This document shows positions 1-8,804 of a stretch of DNA of 64,000 nucleotides, in pieces (position 1 is the first letter of the stretch; each line of letters begins with the position of its first letter). A program made the translations under genes and the position numbers. The notes under the pieces were generated by a model. The model ran no database searches. It saw nothing but the letters and a program-made list of their open reading frames with translations, and was not told where the DNA came from. This DNA comes from Dyadobacter linearis (GTDB lineage: Bacteria > Bacteroidota > Bacteroidia > Cytophagales > Spirosomataceae), in assembly GCF_907165045.1 (NCBI RefSeq), contig NZ_CAJRAU010000001.1:992001-1056000 (forward strand), read 5' to 3'.

Positions 1-22
1 AAAACCAATCCTATTCGTGCTG

Positions 23-493
23 ATGATAAAGAATATATTCGATCGGTACAGTCAACTCCTGTTCTACGGATTTTGTCTTTCAATACTGCTGTTTTTGCTC
101 AAATGGCTGGAATGGAAGTTCCTGATCATTGATAATTCGCTCGATATTTACATTGGACTGATCGCACTGTTTTTTACGATGCTTGGGGTCTGGGTAGCGA
201 AGCAGTTGACCGGGCAGAAGGTCAAAACCATCATCGTCGAAAAAACAGTCGAGCGGACCATTCATGAACCTACCGACGCCATTGCCATGGAGCAGTTCAA
301 CCTGACGCCGCGGGAGCGCGATGTACTGATGCTGATCCTGCTGGGAAAAAGCAATATGGAGATCGCTGAGCAACTTTTTCTTTCGATCAGTACAGTAAAA
401 ACCCACGTATCGAATGTATTCGTAAAAATGGAGGTTAAAAGCCGGACGCAGGTGATGGAAAAAGCCAAGCGACTGAGGATCATGGCCTATTAA
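23..493 (+). CDS. LuxR-type HTH regulator with two N-terminal membrane segments
   Basis: A 156-residue protein. Two hydrophobic segments (about residues 8-28 and 38-58) are followed by a short linker and a C-terminal LuxR/GerE helix-turn-helix (about residues 93-150), with the typical run LTPRERDVLMLILLGKSN, then IAEQLFLSISTVKTHV. No receiver domain is present, so the signal is probably sensed by the membrane part. The open frame also has a GTG at 17, but the ATG at 23 gives the more usual membrane-anchor start; sequence further upstream is missing, so the true start is not certain. It is followed by a DUF4199 gene, an arrangement I associate with Cytophagales. Two repeat sites in the gap between them are possible binding sites for this protein. 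Confidence 0.85.
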   Translation: MIKNIFDRYSQLLFYGFCLSILLFLLKWLEWKFLIIDNSLDIYIGLIALFFTMLGVWVAKQLTGQKVKTIIVEKTVERTIHEPTDAIAMEQFNLTPRERDVLMLILLGKSNMEIAEQLFLSISTVKTHVSNVFVKMEVKSRTQVMEKAKRLRIMAY

Positions 494-495
494 AG

Positions 496-550
496 TTGGG
501 ACTTTAGTATGAAATTGGCTGGCAGGATCAAAATTGGCACTAAAGTATGA
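496..550 (+). promoter_or_regulatory. Tandem 17-bp repeats, candidate LuxR-type operator
   Basis: Two copies of a 17-bp unit, TTGGGACTTTAGTATGA (496-512) and TTGGCACTAAAGTATGA (534-550), match at 14 of 17 positions and start 38 bp apart. Their cores ACTTTAGT and ACTAAAGT are also exact reverse complements of each other. They lie between the HTH regulator and the DUF4199 gene, which makes them likely protein-binding sites controlling the downstream gene. The repeat is seen directly; the binding role is inferred. Confidence 0.5.
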
Positions 551-606
551 GCTGCGAAAAAGGCAGGTGACCTAGTTTTACCGGAAAGCTAACCAACCAA
601 AAGACT

Positions 607-1155
607 ATGAAAAAATACGTTCTGATTTACGGCCTGATCATGGGCGCGATCCTCTGTGTCAATGCGCTTTACCAGGTCAATCTATGCTACACCAATCCCG
701 ATTTCAAGAGTAATGATGTACTTGGGTACACTGCGCTGATCGTGATTTTTTCACTTATTTTCTTTGGGATCAGGAATTACCGGAACAAGCAGCTCGATGG
801 TGTGATTACATTCGGAAAAGCATTCAAAATGGGCGCGATCATCGCGTTTACAAGTGCTACCATGTATGTGGTGGTGTGGCTGTTCTATTACTATCTCGTG
901 GTTCCCGATTTCCTCGACCATTATATCCCGCATGTACTGAAAGAAGCGTCGCGGAACGGCGCTACCCAGGCGGAGCTCGCCCAGAAAACCACTGAAATGA
1001 ACCAGTTTGAGGAAATGTACCAGAACCCGGCTTTTGTCGTGCTTACTACTTATGCGGAAGTGCTGCCGATCGGGCTGGTAGTGGCGCTGATCAGCTCTCT
1101 GATCTTGAAAAGTAAGTCGGGCCGCAGTGAGACAGGCGCCAATAATTTTGCTTGA
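607..1155 (+). CDS. DUF4199 family membrane protein
   Basis: A 182-residue integral membrane protein with four hydrophobic segments (about residues 5-22, 40-57, 75-98 and 142-167). Between the third and fourth is a charged, probably soluble loop with the run MNQFEEMYQNPAF, which is characteristic of the Bacteroidota DUF4199 family. No biochemical function is established for the family. The preceding membrane-anchored LuxR-type regulator and the repeated sites between them suggest that the two work as a small signalling pair. Confidence 0.85.
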   Translation: MKKYVLIYGLIMGAILCVNALYQVNLCYTNPDFKSNDVLGYTALIVIFSLIFFGIRNYRNKQLDGVITFGKAFKMGAIIAFTSATMYVVVWLFYYYLVVPDFLDHYIPHVLKEASRNGATQAELAQKTTEMNQFEEMYQNPAFVVLTTYAEVLPIGLVVALISSLILKSKSGRSETGANNFA

Positions 1156-1212
1156 TAATCTGACCGCAACTTACGTTATTGGTCGTTCCAACGCAATCTG
1201 ACCACTTTCCGC

Positions 1213-1950
1213 ATGATCCGGCATTATCTCCTTCTGAGCATCTGTTTTTTGTTTTCACTCATTACCACAGCACAAACTGCGCCGAAAGGTTTTGTGGCAG
1301 ATGATATCAGTATTGTGAAGGTAGCCGACCACGTGTATCAGCATATTACCTATTTCAATTCAGAAACTTTCGGAAAAGTATCGTGCAACGGAATGATCGT
1401 TTTTGACAAAGGTGAGGCCATTATTTTCGACACGCCGGTCAGCGATTCCACCTCGGCGGTATTGCTCGACTGGCTGGCAGATAGCCTGAAATGCAAGGTT
1501 AAGGCGGTAATCGCGACGCACTTTCATGAAGATTGTGTTGCAGGTTTAAATGAATTCCACCGCCGCGGCATCCCTTCTTACGGGAGTAACAAAACCATCG
1601 CATCGGCCACACTTGCCAAATTTCCGGTACCTCAGAAAGGCTTTGACGGAAACCTGACGCTGAAAGTGGGGAAAAGAAATGTGGAAACCGCATTTGTTGG
1701 GGAAGGCCACACCAAAGACAACGTGGTAGGCTATTTCCCGAGTGAAAAAGCATTGTTCGGCGGCTGCCTGATCAAAGAACTGGACGCAACAAAAGGCAAC
1801 CTGGCGGATGCCAATGTGGATGCCTGGCCGGCTACGGTCACCAGGCTGAAAGCCAAATATCCGGGTACCCGCATTGTAATTCCCGGCCACGGAAAGATCG
1901 GAGACCTTGCGCTGCTGGATTACACAATCAGGCTTTTTGAGAAGAAATAA
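1213..1950 (+). CDS. Subclass B1-type metallo-beta-lactamase, secreted
   Basis: A 245-residue protein with a signal peptide (about residues 1-21, ending in TTAQ). The full zinc-ligand set of a B1 enzyme is present: the HxHxD motif (H103, H105, D107), H166 in GEGHTKDN, C185 in FGGCLIKE and H226 in IPGHG. B1 enzymes hydrolyse penicillins, cephalosporins and carbapenems in the periplasm with two zinc ions. The gene stands alone on the chromosome with no mobile element nearby, so it is probably intrinsic rather than acquired. The activity spectrum cannot be read from sequence. Confidence 0.9.
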   Translation: MIRHYLLLSICFLFSLITTAQTAPKGFVADDISIVKVADHVYQHITYFNSETFGKVSCNGMIVFDKGEAIIFDTPVSDSTSAVLLDWLADSLKCKVKAVIATHFHEDCVAGLNEFHRRGIPSYGSNKTIASATLAKFPVPQKGFDGNLTLKVGKRNVETAFVGEGHTKDNVVGYFPSEKALFGGCLIKELDATKGNLADANVDAWPATVTRLKAKYPGTRIVIPGHGKIGDLALLDYTIRLFEKK

Positions 1951-1965
1951 CAACCTAACCTGGCA

Positions 1966-1995
1966 CACTATACGCCACTAACCATTTGTATAGTG
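1966..1995. promoter_or_regulatory. 8-bp inverted repeat upstream of the pirin gene
   Basis: CACTATAC (1966-1973) and GTATAGTG (1988-1995) form a perfect inverted repeat around a 14-base loop, between the lactamase stop and the pirin start. There is no T-run after it, so it is more likely an operator or RNA hairpin than a terminator. Its function is unknown. Confidence 0.35.
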
Positions 1996-2088
1996 GTCGA
2001 TTGCGCACAGGCGAGGGGTTTATTTTGTTTTCCTGATAAGTCTGCAACTCAGGTTGCGGGCAGTTATTTAAACAAGGAAAGCAAGATC

Positions 2089-2970
2089 ATGGAAACTTCA
2101 ATTTTGAAAAGAAAACTCGTAAATATCAAAAGTCCAGCAGCTCACCGTGGATTTCTAGGACCAGATCACACGGCCCGCGCGGTGATACAGAATGAATTCA
2201 AGGACAGTGATCCATTTATCATATTGATGGATGATTTTCTGGATAAAAAAGATACTGAGCCCGTCGGCGGCCCGCATCCGCATGCCGGTTTTGAAACAGT
2301 ATCCCTGTTACTGGAAGGGGAGATCGGCGACGATGCGCACAGCATGCAGGCAGGTGATTTTCAGATCATGACAGCTGGCAGCGGCATTGTGCACACCGAA
2401 TCCATTGAAAAAGAATCGAGAATGCGGCTGTTGCAAATGTGGCTGAACCTGCCAAAAAAAGATCGTTGGGCGACACCGAGGGTGCAGGATATCGCGCTGG
2501 GAAGTGTTCCAAAAATTATTGATAACGGACTGGAAATCAGATTATACAGCGGGGAGCTGGCTGGCCTGAAATCGCCGATACAAAATCACACGCCGCTGAT
2601 CGTCGCAGAAATTCATTTGCAACCCGGCGTAGAAACGAGGCAGCAGCTGAATGCTTCTTACAATGCATTTCTTTATGTAGTTGAGGGGAGTGTGGAAGTG
2701 GGTGACGCGCGGGAAACTTTAACCGAAAACCAGATCGGCTGGCTCAGCAAGTCGACCGACGCTGGGGAAAGTGAGCTGGTACTTACGGGTGGAAGTTCGG
2801 GTGGAAAAGTGGTATTGTATGCCGCAGAGCCACAAAACCATCCGATTGTTTCATATGGACCGTTCATCGCAGACCGGGAAGACGAGATCAAAGACCTGTA
2901 CCGTGATTTCCGGCAGGGTAAGATCGGGCACGTTTCGGAACTACCAGCGGCGCAGCGGTTCAGTTATTAG
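2089..2970 (+). CDS. Pirin family protein
   Basis: A 293-residue bicupin. The N-terminal cupin carries the pirin metal site, seen as PHPHAGFETVS followed by GDFQIMTAGSGIVHTE (ligand histidines and glutamate). The C-terminal half has the second cupin and the usual end motif GPFI followed by a DLYRDFRQG run. Pirins bind iron and some act as quercetin 2,3-dioxygenases or redox-sensing co-regulators; the role here is open. The frame is open upstream to a GTG at 1993, but the ATG at 2089, preceded by an AAGGAAAG run and matching the family N-terminus, is the better start. Confidence 0.9.
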   Translation: METSILKRKLVNIKSPAAHRGFLGPDHTARAVIQNEFKDSDPFIILMDDFLDKKDTEPVGGPHPHAGFETVSLLLEGEIGDDAHSMQAGDFQIMTAGSGIVHTESIEKESRMRLLQMWLNLPKKDRWATPRVQDIALGSVPKIIDNGLEIRLYSGELAGLKSPIQNHTPLIVAEIHLQPGVETRQQLNASYNAFLYVVEGSVEVGDARETLTENQIGWLSKSTDAGESELVLTGGSSGGKVVLYAAEPQNHPIVSYGPFIADREDEIKDLYRDFRQGKIGHVSELPAAQRFSY

Positions 2971-3004
2971 TATTTGAGTAAAAGATTGAGTCAGATAGAA
3001 TGCG

Positions 3005-3038
3005 AAAAAGCCTCCTGCGAAATGCACGGGGGCTTTTT
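3005..3038. terminator. Bidirectional intrinsic terminator
   Basis: An 11-bp stem, AAAAAGCCTCC pairing with GGGGGCTTTTT with one G-T pair, encloses a 12-base loop between two convergent genes. The flanking A and T runs let it serve both the pirin gene (+) and the SDR gene (-). Confidence 0.85.
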
Positions 3039-3060
3039 AGTAAATATTCTGAAATATTGT

Positions 3061-3729
3061 TTAGCTTGAAGTTAGTAAGCTATTCATTTCCTGCCATTCA
3101 TAGATCTTCACTTTCTCCTTCGGATGTTTAGCTGCGACTACCATAGCACGTGCTACGTCGGCACCTTCAATTCCTTTGAATTTCTTCATCGGCCCTACCA
3201 AAAGTGGGTTAACAACCGAGAATATACTCATGAAAGTTTTTTCCATCGGGCGATTTTCCTTCCGGTTTCCCATGATCATCGATGGCCTGAAAATATAGGT
3301 ATGGTCCATATTGAGCGCGATAACATCCCGCTCAGTCTCGCCTTTGGTACGAACATAAAATACAGATGAATTTGCATTTGCGCCTATTGCGGTGACTACA
3401 AAAACGGATTTCGCGCCGTTTTGCTTTGCCAGCTTTGCGGCGCGCACAGGGTAATCGTGGTCAACCTGATAATAGATCTTTTCGTCAGGGGTATTTTTCC
3501 TGGTAGTACCCAGCGCAATGAAAACATCGTCGCCAATTAAATCCGACCGCATTGCGGGAAGCGAATTGAAATCTCCGATCAGCGTTTTAAGTTTGGTGTG
3601 AGTTACACCAAGATCTTTACGAACTACAATAGTTACTTGCTCGTACGTCGGATCATTCAGAAGTTCTTCCAGAAGAAAAGATCCGATGAAGCCGCTGGCT
3701 CCGAACAAAATGGCATTTCTTGGTTCCAT
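3061..3729 (-). CDS. Atypical short-chain dehydrogenase/epimerase-like NAD(P)-binding protein
   Basis: A 222-residue protein with an N-terminal Rossmann fold (GASGFIG at about residues 9-15). The central VFVVTAIGANANSSVFY followed by a Tyr-xxx-Lys-like YVRTKGE matches atypical SDRs related to the HTATIP2/TIP30 group and to NAD-dependent epimerase-like proteins. These bind NADP(H), but their substrates are mostly unknown. It is monocistronic and convergent with the pirin gene across a shared terminator. Confidence 0.8.
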   Translation of the reverse strand: MEPRNAILFGASGFIGSFLLEELLNDPTYEQVTIVVRKDLGVTHTKLKTLIGDFNSLPAMRSDLIGDDVFIALGTTRKNTPDEKIYYQVDHDYPVRAAKLAKQNGAKSVFVVTAIGANANSSVFYVRTKGETERDVIALNMDHTYIFRPSMIMGNRKENRPMEKTFMSIFSVVNPLLVGPMKKFKGIEGADVARAMVVAAKHPKEKVKIYEWQEMNSLLTSS

Positions 3730-3783
3730 AAGTTACAATCATCAGATCGTTTTCTGCCCGGCCGTGAGCAATATTGAATGCAA

Positions 3784-3945
3784 TTATGACAAACGAACTG
3801 AATATAGCGGCTTCATAATGCGCGGCCTTTTACCAGCCTTTTGCATGGAAGCGGAGGAACTGTTACGCTGAAATGGGTTAGTACTTTCTTCGAATGAATT
3901 CAGGTCGTCGAATAGGTCCTGGTGGTTTTTTGCTGATGATTTCAT
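3784..3945 (-). CDS. Small hypothetical protein (53 aa)
   Basis: The open frame begins further upstream (4005), but the ATG at 3945, after a purine-poor AACAAC leader common in this genome, gives a 53-residue hydrophilic protein starting MKSSAKNHQDLF with a basic C-terminus (KRPRIMKPLY). I do not recognise it. It lies in the gap between the SDR and dnaE2, on the dnaE2 strand and downstream of it, so it could be part of that transcript. It may also be a chance frame. Confidence 0.4.
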   Translation of the reverse strand: MKSSAKNHQDLFDDLNSFEESTNPFQRNSSSASMQKAGKRPRIMKPLYSVRLS

Positions 3946-4022
3946 GTTGTTAAGGTTTTTATTATTGATGATATGTAACTGAAGGAATAAAATCCGTGCC
4001 AGCAAAAACAGACCACTAAATT

Positions 4023-7000
4023 TTATCTAAAATTTCTGCCGGAAGGAAAAATTTCTGTTTGTACATCCTTCCTCACCTGAGTTCGCTTATTAATTGCCTG
4101 AGAAACGTATTCATCTTTTTCGTCTGCGCGGGAAAGGGTGAGAATGTCCGGATTTTCGATTTCAATGGCTGTGAGTTTTTTGAGTAAAACAGATAAATCA
4201 TGGCATTTTTGAACAATTACGTGGGTTACGTCACCTTCTCTTTGCAGCCGGCCTTCGACCATTAAAAGCCTCGCCCGCAGCACTTCCTTTCTGTATGTTT
4301 CAAAAAGTTTTTCAAAAACCACCAGGTTCGCATAACCCGTTTCGTCTTCAATGGTAATAAAACAAACGCCGCCAGCCGTGCCTGGTCGCTGCCTGACGAG
4401 CACGAGCCCCGCCACTTTCACCGGCCGGTTGTTCCCGATCAGTTCCAGATCGTTGGCGGAATAGATACCGCGTTCCTTTAATTTTTCCCGGACAAAACTG
4501 ACCGGATGCGCTTTTAAAGACAGCGAAGTGGATGCATAATCCTGCACCACGTGCTCAGAAGCGGTCATAAAAGGCAACTGAACCTGTGGCTCGGTGGCGC
4601 TGGGCGAAGGCTGGCCTTCAAATAAACCAATAGGCCGGTCGCTTAATGCAGTTACCTCCCAGAGCGCCTGTCGCCTGTCCAGCCCGATAGACCTGAATGC
4701 ATCGGCATCGGCGAATCGCTCCAATGCAGCCTGCGACACGCCCGCTTCGCGCAGATGGTGTACACTGGTATAAGGTTTTTTTCTGCCCGATATTAAAGCC
4801 TGAATATCATCTTCCCGCATTCCTTTTACCTGCCTGAAACCCAACCGGATCGGACAATACTTACCTGTTTTTGCTTCCAGAAGATTATCCCATTGAGAGT
4901 GGTTAATATCCACCGGCCGCACTTCCACATCGTGTTTCCGGGCGTCGATGATGATCTGGGCGGGCTGGTAAAATCCCATTGGCATACTGTTGAGAAGCGC
5001 CGTCGCAAAAACGTCGGGATAATGACATTTGAGGTAACAGGAAACATAAACGAGCAATGCAAAACTGGCCGCGTGACTTTCAGGAAAACCGTAACTGCCG
5101 AAACCTTCGAGTTGTTTGAAAATCCGTCTGGCAAATTCCTCGGTATAGCCTCTGTCCGTCATTCCTGCAACCAGTTTTTTTTCAAATCGCTCTACCATTC
5201 CTTTTACTTTAAAAGTCGCCATACTCCGCCTCAACTCATCAGCCTCGGTAGGTGTAAAACCGGCGGCAACAATCGCGATTTTCATAGCCTGCTCTTGAAA
5301 AAGAGGCACTCCCAGCGTCCTTTTTAGTATTTCTTTCAGTTCGGGAGTAGGATATTCAACCGGTTCTTCCCCATTTCTTCTTCTCAAATAAGGATGCACC
5401 ATATCTCCCTGAATGGGCCCTGGACGAACAATTGCAACTTCAATGACCAAATCGTAAAATACGCGGGGCTTCAATCTCGGCAACATCGACTGCTGGGCGC
5501 GGCTTTCGATCTGAAAAACTCCGATGGTATCTGCTTTGCAAATCATATCATACACGCGCGAATCATCTTGCGGAACATTCGCCAGCGTGTAATCTTTATT
5601 ATAATGCTGTTTGGCCAAATCAAATGCCTTGCGAATGCAGGTGAGCATTCCCAGGGCAAGCACATCTATTTTCAAGAAACCCAGTGTGTCAATATCATCT
5701 TTGTTCCATTCAATGCAGGTCCGGTCTTCCATTCTTGCATTCAAAATCGGGCACAGATCGGACAATTTGCCCTGCGTAATTACAAACCCGCCGGTATGCT
5801 GGCCGAGCTGGCGCGGGAAGCCCATGTATTGTTTAGTGAGATCGAGGATTTTGAGCAAATGCGGATCTTTCGGATTAAAACCCTGTTCGGCAACGCGTTT
5901 TCCTTCAAACCATTCATTTGTAAACTCCCAGATAGAACTGGAAAGTCTGTTGATCGCATCGAGCGACATACCCATTACTTTCGCCACATCCCTGATCGCC
6001 CCGCGTTGGTGTACCTGCGTAACCGTTGCCACAATGCCAGCCCGGTCACGACCGTATTTTTGATATATATACTGAATCACTTCCTCCCGCCGCTCATGCT
6101 CAAAATCTACATCAATATCCGGCGGCTCATTTCTGGCTGAGGAAATAAAGCGTTCAAAAAGCAAATCTATCTCCATCGGGTTTACCGAAGTAATCCCCAG
6201 ACAATAGCAAATCGTAGAATTAGCCGCCGATCCCCTCCCCTGACACAGTATTTTCTGTTCTTTTGCAAACCTGACGATATCGTAAACAGTAAGAAAATAA
6301 GGCGCATAATCCATTTCCTTAATGAAAACCATTTCGTGCTCGATCGCAGTTCTGACTTTATCGGGAATACCTTCGGGATAACGTTCATTTGCTCCTTCCC
6401 AAGTCAGGTGAGCCAGTTCTTCCAGCGGCGAGCGGCCCACATTGGTGATCTCTTCGGGGTAAACATATTGAAGTGAATCGAGTGAAAAGCGGCAGGCATC
6501 TGCTATTTCCTGGGTTCTTTTAATAGCGTCGGGGTACCAAGCGAAGAGGCGCTTCATTTCTTCTTCGTCTTTTAAAAACCGCTCCCCGTTTTGATACAAC
6601 TTAAAACCCGCATTATATATGGTACACTTTTCCCGGATGCAAGTCAGTACATCCTGCAATTCCCTGCGTTGCGGATGGTGATAGTACACATCATTGGTAG
6701 CCACCATTGGAACTTCAAATTCCGCTGCCAATTGTGAAATCCGGTACATTCTCTTGGTATCGTCACCCTGGTAAGTTCGCGTTGCGGCGATATACAATTC
6801 ATTGCCAAGATTCTTTTTATATTCCCTTAATGCTCTTCTGAACTCCGGCTCAAAGTCAAACTGCTCGTTTAAAGTGGCAGGTGGTACCACGATGAATTTT
6901 ATTCCCTTTGCATATTGATACACATCTTTTCTGTACAAATGACATTGTCCTTTTTCGGTACGTATATTTCCTTCCGTTAGCAATGCAGAAAGTCGGGAAT

Positions 7001-7253
7001 AGGCATTTCTGTTAGTCGGGTAAGCCAGCAAACTGGGTCCGTCGAGCAAATCGAGCCGGCAGGCGGGAATAATTTTGATCCCTTTCAATTTTTTGGCAGC
7101 AGCAAATGCCCTTACTACACCAGCGAGGGTATTCCGATCGGTGATCGCGATTTTTTTATACTTGTATTCAAAAGCCTGCGCAACCAGTTCTTCCGGATGC
7201 GAGCCCCCCCGAAGGAAGCTGAAATTGGTAGTGACTTGTAGCTCGGTGTACAT
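4023..7253 (-). CDS. dnaE2: Error-prone DNA polymerase III alpha-like subunit (ImuC/DnaE2)
   Basis: A 1076-residue C-family polymerase. An N-terminal PHP domain (from about residue 1, FSFLRGGSHPEEL) is followed by the polymerase core, with GRGSAANS at about 339-346, the catalytic PDIDVDF at about 378-384 and the third aspartate in KIDVLALG at about residue 530. A helix-hairpin-helix region and a C-terminal OB fold (KVAGLVLVRQRPGTA) complete it. It is shorter than replicative DnaE, as expected for DnaE2. It performs mutagenic translesion synthesis with ImuA and ImuB. The ATG at 7253-7251 overlaps the imuB TGA by one base (TGATG), so the two are translationally coupled; the longer frame starting at 7280 would run into imuB. 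Confidence 0.95.
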   Translation of the reverse strand: MYTELQVTTNFSFLRGGSHPEELVAQAFEYKYKKIAITDRNTLAGVVRAFAAAKKLKGIKIIPACRLDLLDGPSLLAYPTNRNAYSRLSALLTEGNIRTEKGQCHLYRKDVYQYAKGIKFIVVPPATLNEQFDFEPEFRRALREYKKNLGNELYIAATRTYQGDDTKRMYRISQLAAEFEVPMVATNDVYYHHPQRRELQDVLTCIREKCTIYNAGFKLYQNGERFLKDEEEMKRLFAWYPDAIKRTQEIADACRFSLDSLQYVYPEEITNVGRSPLEELAHLTWEGANERYPEGIPDKVRTAIEHEMVFIKEMDYAPYFLTVYDIVRFAKEQKILCQGRGSAANSTICYCLGITSVNPMEIDLLFERFISSARNEPPDIDVDFEHERREEVIQYIYQKYGRDRAGIVATVTQVHQRGAIRDVAKVMGMSLDAINRLSSSIWEFTNEWFEGKRVAEQGFNPKDPHLLKILDLTKQYMGFPRQLGQHTGGFVITQGKLSDLCPILNARMEDRTCIEWNKDDIDTLGFLKIDVLALGMLTCIRKAFDLAKQHYNKDYTLANVPQDDSRVYDMICKADTIGVFQIESRAQQSMLPRLKPRVFYDLVIEVAIVRPGPIQGDMVHPYLRRRNGEEPVEYPTPELKEILKRTLGVPLFQEQAMKIAIVAAGFTPTEADELRRSMATFKVKGMVERFEKKLVAGMTDRGYTEEFARRIFKQLEGFGSYGFPESHAASFALLVYVSCYLKCHYPDVFATALLNSMPMGFYQPAQIIIDARKHDVEVRPVDINHSQWDNLLEAKTGKYCPIRLGFRQVKGMREDDIQALISGRKKPYTSVHHLREAGVSQAALERFADADAFRSIGLDRRQALWEVTALSDRPIGLFEGQPSPSATEPQVQLPFMTASEHVVQDYASTSLSLKAHPVSFVREKLKERGIYSANDLELIGNNRPVKVAGLVLVRQRPGTAGGVCFITIEDETGYANLVVFEKLFETYRKEVLRARLLMVEGRLQREGDVTHVIVQKCHDLSVLLKKLTAIEIENPDILTLSRADEKDEYVSQAINKRTQVRKDVQTEIFPSGRNFR

Positions 7254-8752
7254 CAGACAAAAAAACCGTGAATAAACCAAATCCGCTTTTGCTCGTCATA
7301 GTGACCTAGCCGGAAAATCCAGTAACGCGCACCTTCCTGATCCTCAACGCAATAATAGTCCCGGTGTTCACCTTCTTCGAGCCACCATTCACTTTCTATC
7401 CGCTCAGGTCCATCCGCCTTTCTGATCATATGTACCTTGCCTTTGTAGTTAAAAAGTATGGGTGGATAATCGGGCAACAGCGCCGATACAAACACTTTTT
7501 CGGGCAATGCCAGTAACTGTACCGGCCGGACTCGATCTGTTCGCCAGTCAGTTAGTATCAAATCCTTCAAAGAAGCCGCCTCACTGACCGACCTTTCCGG
7601 CCAGTAATGTTCAGCTGGTAAAAAGCGGTGGATTACCTGCATTCCTGCCCTGCCCCCCAGTCTGTCCAGCAATTCCATTAAGGTAACCCGGTCATTTTCC
7701 CCGGCAAAGTTCCAGATCGATTCCTGAACCGGATCAACGTCCTCTACCTCAGTAGCTTCCATTACAAATAGTTCAATACCCATACCTGGTTTTATTGTCT
7801 GGATTTTGAGTTCAAAAAGTTTGAAAAGGTGCTCTCTATGGTTAGACGCGCTGCTTGTTACTATTTCAATCTGTACAATTTTTCCATCTACACGATATCC
7901 TTTAAATATTGCTTTTCTTAAACCTTTACCTTCCTTCAAAAAGCGTAAACAGAGCTTTTTCAGAAGAATTTTCAATGCAATTGCGATCCCCGTCGCGGTA
8001 ACGATCGGTTCCATGCAGGGTAGCCTTTCCTGAAATGGCACCAGCGGTTTGAAAGGCTCAATAATTTCCAGCGCATGCCCGGTCGCCTGATCGAGCCGAT
8101 CCAATAATTGTTGTCCAAAACGCCTTCTCAGCACCTGGCGAGGCATATTGATAAAATTGCGGATCTGGTACAAACCCAGTTTATGCAGCTTTTCAATGAT
8201 CACCGGTTCAATTCGCAAAGCAGCTGGCGGCAGGTTTAGCAATGCATTCGCCTGATGATCAGGCGGGACTATTGTTAAATTCGGCCCGAAATGCGCCACT
8301 GCCCAGGCAGCCCCTACCGTGTCTGCAATCCCAGCCTGAATGTGATACCCTTGTTTACCCAGCTTTTCAACTATTTCCGCCAGATAATTTTCCTCCCCGT
8401 TCCATAAATGTGTACAGCCGGTAATATTGAGAATCAGACCGTCGGGCGGATCAACTGCAACGATTGGCGAATAGCGAATGCACCATTCTGCAAGACTTAT
8501 TAAAAGCGTCGCTATTTCCTCAGGATTTTCGTCGATTACTTCCAGATCTGGAAATAGCGCCCTCGCATCAGCCACCACCATTCCATGCTCAATTCCATTC
8601 TCCTGTGCTTGCTGACTGGCTGCTTTTACAATCATCCTATTCCGCTCGGGCGCGACCAGTACAAACCGGCTATTTTTCAAACCTGGCTGCCTGATTATTT
8701 CCAAATCTGTCGCTAAATGCCGGAACCATATGTTAGCGAAGCGCGATTGCAT
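7253..8752 (-). CDS. imuB: ImuB-like inactive Y-family polymerase
   Basis: A 499-residue protein with the Y-family polymerase fold. It lacks the catalytic carboxylates: the N-terminal D-x-x-x-F-A-S-V-E-type motif is replaced by IWFRHLATDLE, and the second acidic motif by VDPPDGLILNITGC, the signature of ImuB. The C-terminal part (after about residue 350) corresponds to the ImuB tail that contacts the beta clamp and partners. ImuB is the hub that brings DnaE2 and ImuA to damaged DNA. It starts the imuB-dnaE2 operon. The upstream region, shared with dinD, holds the 48-bp element also found before imuA. Confidence 0.93.
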   Translation of the reverse strand: MQSRFANIWFRHLATDLEIIRQPGLKNSRFVLVAPERNRMIVKAASQQAQENGIEHGMVVADARALFPDLEVIDENPEEIATLLISLAEWCIRYSPIVAVDPPDGLILNITGCTHLWNGEENYLAEIVEKLGKQGYHIQAGIADTVGAAWAVAHFGPNLTIVPPDHQANALLNLPPAALRIEPVIIEKLHKLGLYQIRNFINMPRQVLRRRFGQQLLDRLDQATGHALEIIEPFKPLVPFQERLPCMEPIVTATGIAIALKILLKKLCLRFLKEGKGLRKAIFKGYRVDGKIVQIEIVTSSASNHREHLFKLFELKIQTIKPGMGIELFVMEATEVEDVDPVQESIWNFAGENDRVTLMELLDRLGGRAGMQVIHRFLPAEHYWPERSVSEAASLKDLILTDWRTDRVRPVQLLALPEKVFVSALLPDYPPILFNYKGKVHMIRKADGPERIESEWWLEEGEHRDYYCVEDQEGARYWIFRLGHYDEQKRIWFIHGFFV

Positions 8753-8804
8753 ATTTTATGTCATTTCAAAAGTTAAAATATTAAAAATGAGTTAGTTAGA
8801 TATT

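Noticed and set aside
1993-2088. N-terminal extension of the pirin gene from GTG 1993
   Set aside because: The extension has no family similarity and overlaps the inverted repeat; the ATG at 2089 has a ribosome-binding-like run and the normal pirin start.
5394-6140. 248-codon plus-strand frame
   Set aside because: It lies wholly inside dnaE2 in antisense, with no family-like sequence; the dnaE2 frame carries all catalytic motifs.
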